From a virus, in the IMG/VR virus record IMGVR_UViG_3300046665_000065, positions 1 to 50,631 of that record: a stretch of 50,631 nucleotides of DNA, one strand, 5' to 3'. Made by a program: the position numbers and the translations under genes. The notes beneath the pieces are model-generated. The model did no database searches. It was not told the origin of the DNA and saw only the letters and a program-made list of their open reading frames with translations. Shown piece after piece: positions 13,507-22,321 of the stretch (within the stretch, counting starts at the first letter, position 1; the number at the start of each line of letters is the position of its first letter).

Positions 13507-15600
13507 TTACTCAGCTTTGGGCTGCTTCTTCTGGAACTCAGTCTGGATTGCCTTGAAGACTGGCGATCCACCCTCGATCCCGATGATCGGAAGCATACGG
13601 TAGAGTTCGTCTGTGGCGTCCTTGCCCTGAGCCTTCCATACGTCCTTCATGGTGTTCACTGCTGAGTTGAACCCAGCGAGCTTTGAATTAGCTGCCTGAG
13701 TAATAGCAGCGGCACCACCACGTCCACCTTCGTAGTAGAAGGCAGCGGAGTCAGGATTGTACTTCAAAGTGAGGTTGCCGTTGATCTTGTAGTTATCAGC
13801 GGTCTGGTTGATGTTATCAGCCTGAGTATTGTAGACCGACTGGAAGCCATCATTGGCCCAATTGAAGTAGGTCTCCTGAGACGTCTTATCCATTTTACCG
13901 ATAGACTTAGTCACGGTAGGTGAGACAAGATCGTTGAAGACGTTGACTTGGTTCTTCGTCCCGAAGCTGTCAATCAATGTACGGTTGCCTTCGCCAAATA
14001 GGTACTGGACAGCCCGTTTGCTGACACCCGGATCGGCGAACTTCTCCGGCTGGACGATCTGCGTCTTAGCATCGGTGATATGAGCCTTGACCAGAGAACC
14101 GTCGTTGTTGGACTCCTTCTTGAACATATCAAGCGTCTGACGGAGCCAACCCTCACTTTGTGGTTTAGTGCCATCCGAGGCTTTGTTGATCTCAGCCCAG
14201 CCAGCCTGACGTAAACCTTCAATGGCGGTAGAGACCATCTGTGGGCTGTTATTGTACATAGCCAGCAATCCCTGATCACCATAAATCTTACGGCTACCAA
14301 CGATTAGGGCTGCGTTGCGGTCCTTGCGGAGGATCGAGTTCTCACCAGCCTCAGCGGAAGCTTTGTTCCAGTTAGCCGTAGCAACCAGCGTACCATACTT
14401 CTCGTTGACGAGACCGTCTTCGATGTCAGCTAGGTTCTGCATGCCACGGGCACGGATATCGGAGTTCTTACTCGGGCTACCGATCTTACTCGCTACTGTC
14501 TCAGTGGTATTCTGGTTCAGTGGGGAGTTAGCGAACTTATCATACTGGATACCGTACTGTTGCTTGAGGATGGCAAAGGATGAAGTCACCTCAGCCTTCT
14601 GGTCCGGGGTCAACGGCCCACGCTTGCCGGACGAGATATCCTGCAACAGCGTCTGGAAGTCCGCAGGGGTCTTAAGCCCCATGGTATTCGTAGTACCCAG
14701 CGAAATCGTAGACGCAATGTCTGCCGCCTTCTGGATAGCAAGGCTTTCAGCGCGAGCGCTTACAACCGAGTTCGTCTTCTCTTCAAGAGCCAGAGTAGAC
14801 ATCTGAGATTTCTCAGTAGCCTCGCGGGCACGGATACGACCTACTGCCTGCTCGACCTGAGCTCGGTTAGGGGCTGACCCGTCCTGCTTCATGGCTTCGT
14901 AGTTAGGCCAAATCCGGTAGATGGCGTCTGCGTTGCTGCGTTCGAACGTGGTCCACTTATCGTTCTGACCGGCGACCTTGTTCTGTAAAGCAGTGACGTC
15001 ATTGAGCAGGCTAGACCGCAGAGCATTCGCCGGCGTAGTGCCAACGATGTTAGCTACCTTGCTGTCGATGATCTCACCGTAACCGGGGAACTGAGCCTTG
15101 ACCTCACGGACGTAGGCTTCGAGCTTGGCGTAGTAGGCTGAGTTGCTCAGACCACCCTGCTTGTAGCTCTCAGTCAATCCTTCGATACGGTTGCCTAGAC
15201 GGTTAATGGCAATGGGCTGCCCAGCATTAGGATCGGCCTGAGCCAAGGAAACACCCTCAGCCCCGCCTGCTCCCACTGCTTTAGCGATACCCGTAGACTG
15301 GTCAGCAGCGGCTGCGACACCGAAGCTGTCCCTGATCTCGTCAATACCTTTACGGAGAGTATCCGTGGCATTCTGTTGAATGACCTGATCGGTTAGTGTA
15401 AGGGCAGCGCCACCGACGTCTCCGAGACCCTTTGCGAGGGTCCCAGAGGATTGATCGGTCTTGTGTTCAGGCTGGACATACTTCGTAGAGAGTTCCGGAA
15501 CGCTCGCCAGAGGTTGGAGAGACGCCCGGTCCGTACCCTGAGAACTCCCAAGGTACGTAGGATCATTAGTCTTTTGGACCTGTGGATTAAAGCCAGCCAT
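13507..15600 (-). CDS. Internal virion (ejection) protein, gp15-like
   Basis: A 697-residue protein, close to the 747 of T7 gp15, encoded last in the virion operon. It is long, helical and Gln/Ala/Ser-rich, starting MAGFNPQVQKTNDPTYLG, without catalytic motifs. Position beside the giant 15600 gene and the gp14-like gene supports an ejection-complex subunit that would form the tube through the periplasm. Assignment rests on size, position and composition rather than a recognised motif. Confidence 0.7.
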   Translation of the reverse strand: MAGFNPQVQKTNDPTYLGSSQGTDRASLQPLASVPELSTKYVQPEHKTDQSSGTLAKGLGDVGGAALTLTDQVIQQNATDTLRKGIDEIRDSFGVAAAADQSTGIAKAVGAGGAEGVSLAQADPNAGQPIAINRLGNRIEGLTESYKQGGLSNSAYYAKLEAYVREVKAQFPGYGEIIDSKVANIVGTTPANALRSSLLNDVTALQNKVAGQNDKWTTFERSNADAIYRIWPNYEAMKQDGSAPNRAQVEQAVGRIRAREATEKSQMSTLALEEKTNSVVSARAESLAIQKAADIASTISLGTTNTMGLKTPADFQTLLQDISSGKRGPLTPDQKAEVTSSFAILKQQYGIQYDKFANSPLNQNTTETVASKIGSPSKNSDIRARGMQNLADIEDGLVNEKYGTLVATANWNKASAEAGENSILRKDRNAALIVGSRKIYGDQGLLAMYNNSPQMVSTAIEGLRQAGWAEINKASDGTKPQSEGWLRQTLDMFKKESNNDGSLVKAHITDAKTQIVQPEKFADPGVSKRAVQYLFGEGNRTLIDSFGTKNQVNVFNDLVSPTVTKSIGKMDKTSQETYFNWANDGFQSVYNTQADNINQTADNYKINGNLTLKYNPDSAAFYYEGGRGGAAAITQAANSKLAGFNSAVNTMKDVWKAQGKDATDELYRMLPIIGIEGGSPVFKAIQTEFQKKQPKAE

Positions 15601-18600
15601 TATTTTCGTTTCTCTTGGAGTTCATAGTAACGCTTCAATGCAGGGATGCTCTGGAGCTGGTTGGTATTCTTGAGGAAGGACTGGTTAACGCTGTCCACTA
15701 GGGACTCGTTGTTACCCGTAGCCTTCTTGAAGACGTCCAGCTTCTTAGCCTGAGTGAAATCCGCAGCAGCACTTAGGGCGTTGTTACGGTTCATGTAGTC
15801 CGTCATGGTCTGGTATTCACCACGCTGCGCAGCCGCAAAGCCGAGCTTGTAGTTCTCCATCATGATCTTCTCAGTCTTTTCCCACACACCCTTCTGGGCT
15901 TTCTGTAGGTCCAGCTTCTGGTAGGCATCTGAGACCGTCTTAGGCGTCAGACCTAGAGCCAGCATAAAGCTGTCGTAGCTATCAACGTCACCTTGGAACA
16001 TCTCGTTCTTGGAGATGAACTTACCAGTGGTCATGCCGATGTAAGCCTTCTCGATATTGCTGAAACCAGACAGGGTCTCGGCAAGTCCGACGAAGTCATT
16101 CATCTTAAGACCAAGGTTGCTGTCCAACCCGGACCAGATATAAGCTCTGAACGGCTGGGTGGAGTTGTAGACGTTCTTGACGAAGCCGCCTGAGGCACCG
16201 CCGATAACTTCTAGTGCACCCTTCTTACCAGAGATGATATCTGAAATCTGAGTAGCGTTAGGCGCGAACCTCTGGAAATCAGTATCGTGACCGGAAATAG
16301 CGTTCGTTAACATCGCAGGAAGTCCCTCAGAGAAAGCCTGATAGAACTTATCCGTGACGTCGATGTTGTTCTTGAGCGCGTACTGGCGGATATCTTGATA
16401 GTTCAGCATCGGGATCGTACCGAAGGTGATACCACCGAGCGTAGCCGGGACACCGTACATAGTCGAGTACGCAGTGACCGCACGGGCTTTCTCACCCCAC
16501 GTTAACTGCTTACCAACCATCTGTTCGGTGAAGCGGGCATTCCATGTCCAGAACTGAGTGACAGGGCTGAGTAGGCCCTCGTTGTAAGCAGCGTTACTAG
16601 CGCGGGTCATGTTCATGGACAGGGTATCGAAGCGTCGGGTAATGTCACCCATTGCACGATTATCCAGAGCAGCCGTAGCGTTAGCAGCACGCCAATCACT
16701 ATAAGCCGTGAAGAACGCTGTATCGCGAACGATACTTTCACCAGCCTTGAAGAACATCTGGCCCTTGTCGAGGAACGTAGCCGCTCCCGATTTGAACAGG
16801 ACAGGGTCTTGAAGCTGGCTCAGAGTAGCAGTTTCACCACCGATGTTATGCGTACCTGAGTTCTTCCAAGCGTTCCAAGCCTCGGTGAAGTGATCCTTGT
16901 TCCATCCAAGAGCCGCAGCCTTATCAGCAGCCGAAGCAAGGATTGCAGGGTCTTCGGTATAACGATATACGCGGGCCAACGCCGAAGCGGTAGTTCCCTT
17001 GAGACCGTTAAGCGGGGACAATGCGAGAACGTGGGTCAAGCCCTGAGCCTGCTGGAATAGCTGGACAGGATTGAACATACCAATGACCGAGTGGAAGGCA
17101 CCAGCACGAGCGTATGCCGGGGCGTCCTTAATCATAGGCAGGAAGGTTTCTTCAGCCTTGGTAGCAAGCTTAGTGCCACCGATGCTTTCGATCCCTGCGA
17201 CGACCTTCTTCTCAAGACCTTCCATCAGGGCACCGACTTCGTCTCGGGCACCAATGAAGTTCAGGATGTTCTTGCGGCTCACCAAAGCAGCCTGATAAAG
17301 CTCAGGGTTCTTCTTGGCGAAGCCTACGTCAAGGTTGCCTTCCGCGTGACCCATCCAGTACACAGGGTTCTGGCGGAGCTTCTCCTGAGGCAGCTTGCTC
17401 TGGTCGAATAAGAGACCAAACTCCTGCACCCATGACTCAGCAGCCTGCGTCTTGTAGTCGCCCATCCAACGAGCCCGGACGATCTGAGCCACACCCTTTT
17501 GGAGTGCAGTATAGGGATCGTACAGTCGGGAGGGAACATCCGCATAGATCGGGTTCTCTTCCGTGCCTTTGTTGGCGATGGTGTTAAGCTGCTTATCCCT
17601 AGAAGCAAGGAACTTACTGTCCTGCGTCTGGGTCAGATCGTAGCTGGAGAACGTATCCTTCAATCCCGGATAGGCTCTTGCGAGTTCTTCCGAGGACTCA
17701 AAGGTGTTACGTCCAGTAGCGGTCAAGACAAAGGGATGGTCAACAGAGAGGTTTGCACCACCTCCGGTGAACAACTTCTTGAACTCAGGCAGAGTCTCGG
17801 GGAGATTACCTGCGTCGATGAAGTCCTTAAGTCCCTTCTCGTCCCCAGCCTTTAGCAGCTTTCTGGCTGTCTCATACTTCTGGACCCAAGCGGTACCTTC
17901 ACGCTCACCTGCGAACGACTTAACCGAGGTATCTCCGAAGTGGGTTTCACGTCCGAGAGTTCCGGTGCCGATCTGAGGCTGCTTCATGAAGTACTGGTCT
18001 TGGTAGATAACGTGGCCACCCGGACGGTAGACCGAGTTTTCACCGAACTTAATTGCCTTGTCTTCGTATTTGTCAACAACCACAAAGTGGATATTGTCAT
18101 TAATCTTAGTGGCGTCTCGGAGGGGCTTAGACCCAGGATTGTACACCTGAATGATCTGGTATTCACCAGACTTAATCTTGGCGTTGATCTGAGTTTCCTC
18201 GACAGTCGGCGACTTCAGTTTAAACTTAGTCGTGAACTTGCTCTCAGGCATGATATAGATGTTCGCGTCCTGCGTATTAACAGGATCGAAGTTATCTACC
18301 TTCTTGCCGTTGAACCATCCGGTCTTACCAGTGCTTGGAACGCCCACTTCATCGAGCTGCTTAAAAGACAACTGGTAGTTGCGGACACCCTGACGGGCTT
18401 TGTCCCGATGCCAATCCAGTTCTCGAAGGACCCAATCGAAGTCACTCAACCGAGTGAACTGGTCATAGGCTGCGATCTGCTTCTCAGTTGGCAGCTTGCC
18501 GTGCATGGAATTAAAAGCTGTCTCGAACTCTAAAGCAGATTTGTAGAACTGTCCACGTTCACCAGTGGGCTCCATGAAGTCACGGTTGGACTCAAGGATG

Positions 18601-21140
18601 CGCTGGAGGTCATGGCGCTCAGACTTGGACATGCCCTTGAAGGTTTCAGAGGCATCTTCCAGAGCCTTACGCATAATGCTCGGGGCATGGGTGGCGACGG
18701 TGCGGTTGTTCATCTGGAACTCAGACGAGGTAAACGCACTGCTGCGGATGGTATTGCCTTTACCAAGGACACGCCCGGTAACGGTATTTACGAGAGTATT
18801 CCAGAAGCCCTGAGGGGTAGTATTCTCTGAGACGATCAGTCCATCACGGACAGCAGCTTTCGTTTCGTCGGCGTGCTGAATATGTGAGATGTAGAACTGG
18901 TTGCCTTCCTGTTTAACCTCCGAGCCTTTACCAAGACGGTATTGAAACGACCGATAGTGCTCAGCCTGAACGCTCGTATCGAATAGAGTTCCGTCCCGTT
19001 TGCCAAAGCGGCTTTCGACGTAATAAGTATTCGAGGCAGAGTCCCAATGGGAAACCTGATCCAGAATACTGTCGGAGGCTCGGTTGTATCGGTCACGGAC
19101 TACCTGCTTGGCTTGTTCGATGCTACGGGAGTATGCCTCAGCCGTCAGCCTCTCGACCCGAGTAGGATCAAGGATAGCTGCGCCAAGCTCAGTACTTACT
19201 CGTGTGGCTTCGTCTGCGAGACGTTGGGCACGTTCACGAGTCAGCGAGGATGCGTTGTGGAAGAACGATTGCGGGCTGACCAGCGAGGGAACGTTCCGGC
19301 GAATAGCTTCTACGTCACCGCCTTGGACAACCTGCTGGAAACGGTTCGTAAGATTAGTCTCAGCAGCAAGGGTAGCAGCGGCTTCGTGCTGTCCCATCTT
19401 CGAGAGTACATCCTGAGGATGGGTCTCCGCTTGGGCTTTGACGATGTCAGCAAGAGCGACACGGGTTTCAATCTCCGCAGGTTCAACAATCTTAGAGCCG
19501 AAGCGGATGTTCTGCTGCATCTGATCGTCGACACGGGTGATCCGTTCACCGAAGTTCTCCAGAGTAGGCTTTGCAGTCCCTTCTGGGATATGGACAGGGT
19601 ACAGACCTTCGCCCGGCTTGTCCGAGATACGGCCAGCAGGGACGCGGCTTGTAGGCACCATCTTACCCGGACGGATATTGTCCAGATCGGCAACGTGAAC
19701 ACCCTTGTCATCACGGAGAAGGGTGAAGTTCTTATCAGGGTCTAGGCTTTGGCTGAGGGTTTCTGAGTCCTTCTTGGAGACGTAGATGGTCCGTCCCGGC
19801 TGATCCGGGTTGTAATCAACTGTGCCTGACTTGGTCGTATAACTGGTCTTCCGAGTAGGTGCTTCCACAGTAACCGGAATATCACCCACTTCAGGTGTAC
19901 CACGAAGACTAACTTCAGCGCCGTCCTGCGTAAAGACTCTCGGCTTACCATTCTCAACACGGGCTTCTCCTAGACGGGACTGAGTCTCCCAAGGGCGCTT
20001 GACAGCACTCTCAGGCATGTAGAACTTAGCCTCAGGGGTAGGAGACGTACGAAGGATGCTTTCAGCGGTATCGAGGGCTCCTGCGGCAGCACGATCACCA
20101 GCGGTCACCGGGGGTTTCGGACTGGCCTTCAGGACGTCCTGAGCCTCTGCTAGGGCTTTATCCAGCGTCTGGACACCCTGAGCCACGGACTTGCCTCCAC
20201 GTAGTCCAGCAATGGCCTTGAGGCCGGTACCGACAGGGATAATCGAGGCGACGTTAACGACACCGTAGAGGTTGTCTACGTAGGCGTCTGAGGTACTGAA
20301 CTGGACGGCAGCCTGCACAAAGGCAAGGGCACCTTTAGGGTCGGTCTTCCAGAAGTCACTTCCCGGACCAGCAGCAGCCATAAGCGTAGGTTTGAAGTCG
20401 GCATGGGGCAGGAGGTAGAGGTATTGGATTTGCTCCAGCTTATTGCTGCCCGGCAGGAAAGAGTTGCTCGGGGACTCGTTCAAGAGGTTCCGCTGGTTGA
20501 CGTAGGTAGCGATGCCACCAGTGGCTAGATCGGTAATGAGGTTGCCCAGCTTATCCTGCTGGTCGGGGTTATTGAAGCTAACCCAAGGGAGAGCGTCATG
20601 GGCAGCCTTAGCCGTCTCTAGGACATCCTGAGCCTGAGCCTTACGGGAGATAGCACCCTTGGCAACGGCGATGCCGTTCTGGGTCTCCTGAGGGGCCGTA
20701 TCGAACGCCGTCTGAAAGACAAGGTTCTTACCCGGATCACCAGCGACGGCATAGTTCACCATGTTCTTAGCGAACTTGTCTTCGAAGACTGTATCAGGAT
20801 TGGCCTCGGGGGTCGTACCCAGAGTCATCAATCCGTTGACTTCCCCGTCGGTAACAGGGTGGCCTTTGGCTGCGACATCTTTGATGACGTTCAGCTTGTC
20901 CTGACGGAACTCTGCATCGGCGGTAGCAGCAGCCTGCATTCGAGCCTGAGGCTCACCACCTGATCGGAACTGGTCCTTCAAGACCTGATGGCCCGGAGAC
21001 TTATCCCCTAGAGCGAAGTCCGCACGGGCGGCACGGGCACTAAGAGCCGCATCACCCAGCGAGGCGTTTACGTTGGGTTCGCCGTAGTTGAGCGTATCCG
21101 GTGCTTCTACCGGGGCGTCGCCGTATGCGAATTCATCCAT
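15600..21140 (-). CDS. Giant internal virion (ejection) protein, 1,846 aa
   Basis: The largest gene of the genome. T7 gp16 has 1,318 residues, so this is about 40% longer. The sequence is mainly helical, Ala/Lys/Asp-rich, with a middle beta-rich part (RTIYVSKKDSETL, KPLRDATKINDNIHFVVVD). The C-terminal third (from AGAFHSVIGMFNPVQLFQQ) has long amphipathic helices and FTEQMVGKQLTWGEKARAV. I see no clear lytic transglycosylase motif and no T7- or N4-type RNA polymerase motif. It probably enters the host with the DNA. TAATG coupling to the gp14-like gene transcribed just before it. Confidence 0.8.
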   Translation of the reverse strand: MDEFAYGDAPVEAPDTLNYGEPNVNASLGDAALSARAARADFALGDKSPGHQVLKDQFRSGGEPQARMQAAATADAEFRQDKLNVIKDVAAKGHPVTDGEVNGLMTLGTTPEANPDTVFEDKFAKNMVNYAVAGDPGKNLVFQTAFDTAPQETQNGIAVAKGAISRKAQAQDVLETAKAAHDALPWVSFNNPDQQDKLGNLITDLATGGIATYVNQRNLLNESPSNSFLPGSNKLEQIQYLYLLPHADFKPTLMAAAGPGSDFWKTDPKGALAFVQAAVQFSTSDAYVDNLYGVVNVASIIPVGTGLKAIAGLRGGKSVAQGVQTLDKALAEAQDVLKASPKPPVTAGDRAAAGALDTAESILRTSPTPEAKFYMPESAVKRPWETQSRLGEARVENGKPRVFTQDGAEVSLRGTPEVGDIPVTVEAPTRKTSYTTKSGTVDYNPDQPGRTIYVSKKDSETLSQSLDPDKNFTLLRDDKGVHVADLDNIRPGKMVPTSRVPAGRISDKPGEGLYPVHIPEGTAKPTLENFGERITRVDDQMQQNIRFGSKIVEPAEIETRVALADIVKAQAETHPQDVLSKMGQHEAAATLAAETNLTNRFQQVVQGGDVEAIRRNVPSLVSPQSFFHNASSLTRERAQRLADEATRVSTELGAAILDPTRVERLTAEAYSRSIEQAKQVVRDRYNRASDSILDQVSHWDSASNTYYVESRFGKRDGTLFDTSVQAEHYRSFQYRLGKGSEVKQEGNQFYISHIQHADETKAAVRDGLIVSENTTPQGFWNTLVNTVTGRVLGKGNTIRSSAFTSSEFQMNNRTVATHAPSIMRKALEDASETFKGMSKSERHDLQRILESNRDFMEPTGERGQFYKSALEFETAFNSMHGKLPTEKQIAAYDQFTRLSDFDWVLRELDWHRDKARQGVRNYQLSFKQLDEVGVPSTGKTGWFNGKKVDNFDPVNTQDANIYIMPESKFTTKFKLKSPTVEETQINAKIKSGEYQIIQVYNPGSKPLRDATKINDNIHFVVVDKYEDKAIKFGENSVYRPGGHVIYQDQYFMKQPQIGTGTLGRETHFGDTSVKSFAGEREGTAWVQKYETARKLLKAGDEKGLKDFIDAGNLPETLPEFKKLFTGGGANLSVDHPFVLTATGRNTFESSEELARAYPGLKDTFSSYDLTQTQDSKFLASRDKQLNTIANKGTEENPIYADVPSRLYDPYTALQKGVAQIVRARWMGDYKTQAAESWVQEFGLLFDQSKLPQEKLRQNPVYWMGHAEGNLDVGFAKKNPELYQAALVSRKNILNFIGARDEVGALMEGLEKKVVAGIESIGGTKLATKAEETFLPMIKDAPAYARAGAFHSVIGMFNPVQLFQQAQGLTHVLALSPLNGLKGTTASALARVYRYTEDPAILASAADKAAALGWNKDHFTEAWNAWKNSGTHNIGGETATLSQLQDPVLFKSGAATFLDKGQMFFKAGESIVRDTAFFTAYSDWRAANATAALDNRAMGDITRRFDTLSMNMTRASNAAYNEGLLSPVTQFWTWNARFTEQMVGKQLTWGEKARAVTAYSTMYGVPATLGGITFGTIPMLNYQDIRQYALKNNIDVTDKFYQAFSEGLPAMLTNAISGHDTDFQRFAPNATQISDIISGKKGALEVIGGASGGFVKNVYNSTQPFRAYIWSGLDSNLGLKMNDFVGLAETLSGFSNIEKAYIGMTTGKFISKNEMFQGDVDSYDSFMLALGLTPKTVSDAYQKLDLQKAQKGVWEKTEKIMMENYKLGFAAAQRGEYQTMTDYMNRNNALSAAADFTQAKKLDVFKKATGNNESLVDSVNQSFLKNTNQLQSIPALKRYYELQEKRK

Positions 21141-21952
21141 TAGGTGTAACCGTTTCCATATGTACTAGCTGTGTAGCCGTAGTTATTGCCGGACGAGTTA
21201 GAGCCTGAGGCTCCGAAGTAGTTAGTGATCCGGTTGATCGTTGGGTAACTAGCTGTGATCGTATTGCCTAGGCTTGTCAGACCGGCACCGAGGGCGGCGT
21301 TGCCCTGAGAGGTAGCAGCATTACTGTAATCATTGCTAATCTGGCCACCCAAGCCATAAATCTTCTTCTGAGTATCGAGGACTTGGTCTTGGAGGTTCTT
21401 GCTTTGATTGACAAAGTTACTGTTCTGATCCTGAGCATTGAGATAAATGCTCGTGATATTCTTATTGATCGCAAAGAGTTTCTGTCCTAGTTCAAGGTTC
21501 TGCGAGATACCGAGAAGGTTAACCCCGGTCTGTCCGGAGATATCTGCACCTGCCTGAGAGACAGCAGTGCTGCCGGGAGCGGCTGCGCCTTGGTTGGTCG
21601 CATTAGTCAGTGATTGTGATTGTGCGACAATTCCTTGACGAATTGCGTCCCGGCGGCGACGGGTAGCGTCAAGCACCGAGGCCTGCTGTCGGAGTTCATC
21701 CGCTTGAGCCTGCTGGGCAATGACGTCTTTCTGGGTCTGGATTTGAAGCTGCTGCTGATTAGTCTGAAGAGCAAGCTGCTGCTTCTGAACGTCAACGTTA
21801 CCAGCTTGTAGATTAGCGATCTCGCCCTGCTTGGCAGCGGCAGCGGCATTACTAGCAGCAGCGTCGCGCTGAGCGGAGGCATTGGAATACATGCCGTAGG
21901 CAGAGACACCTACGCCGATTGCTCCAATAATTGTTGAGACTGCGAATGCCAT
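21140..21952 (-). CDS. Internal virion protein, gp14-like
   Basis: A 270-residue protein with an N-terminal hydrophobic stretch (VSTIIGAIGVGVSAYGMY), then an Ala/Gln-rich helical coil (QQLALQTNQQQLQIQTQ, DATRRRRDAIRQG) and a Gly/Asn/Tyr-rich tail. This layout is typical of T7 gp14, the ejection protein that inserts in the outer membrane. The next genes downstream are the other two ejection proteins. Confidence 0.8.
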   Translation of the reverse strand: MAFAVSTIIGAIGVGVSAYGMYSNASAQRDAAASNAAAAAKQGEIANLQAGNVDVQKQQLALQTNQQQLQIQTQKDVIAQQAQADELRQQASVLDATRRRRDAIRQGIVAQSQSLTNATNQGAAAPGSTAVSQAGADISGQTGVNLLGISQNLELGQKLFAINKNITSIYLNAQDQNSNFVNQSKNLQDQVLDTQKKIYGLGGQISNDYSNAATSQGNAALGAGLTSLGNTITASYPTINRITNYFGASGSNSSGNNYGYTASTYGNGYT

Positions 21953-22290
21953 TCGAGATATTCTTCCTGTGTCTTACACACGAACTCGCGTTCGATGGTG
22001 GGTACGTCTGTTTCGTGAGTATGAAGTACTGTAGTCCAGATGCATTCGGTCAAAGCCAGAGCAATACGCTTAGTCCCCGCTGGGGAGACAACCGTATAAG
22101 GTGCTTCGATGTCCTTGAAACCGTCGTCTGTGAGAAGACGCATCTTTCCTTTGAGTAGGAAATTCAATTGTTCTTGCTTGTGGACTGCCCCGGTTAGGAC
22201 GCAGCCCGCATAGATTGTAAGCTCTCTGGCGTAGACCCCCGGTGAGAAGATGTGTCTGACCGGGAGTTCTATTTGAGGCATCTTCAGCAT
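21910..22290 (-). CDS. Cupin-like protein in the tail module, 126 aa
   Basis: The ATG ending at 22290 has AGAGG about 5 bases upstream and lies 31 bases after the tail tube B stop. The frame is open upstream, but only inside the tail tube gene. The product has a single-barrel cupin pattern: GCVLTGAVHKQEQLNFLLKG with a possible His/Glu metal pair, then APYTVVSPAGTKRIALALT and VLHTHETDVPT. Its end overlaps the gp14-like gene by 43 bases. Role unknown; possibly a small virion or assembly factor. Confidence 0.8.
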   Translation of the reverse strand: MLKMPQIELPVRHIFSPGVYARELTIYAGCVLTGAVHKQEQLNFLLKGKMRLLTDDGFKDIEAPYTVVSPAGTKRIALALTECIWTTVLHTHETDVPTIEREFVCKTQEEYLEWHSQSQQLLEQSA

Positions 22291-22321
22291 CTCAGCCTCT
22301 ACGGCGAAGACGTCACTAATG

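Noticed and set aside
17940-18533. 197-codon plus-strand frame inside the giant ejection gene
   Set aside because: Antisense to the 1,846-residue gene, no upstream ribosome site, no recognisable motif.
19047-19745. 232-codon plus-strand frame inside the giant ejection gene
   Set aside because: It lies fully opposite a strongly supported gene, has no ribosome site and no operon partner. Long antisense frames are expected in a gene of this composition.
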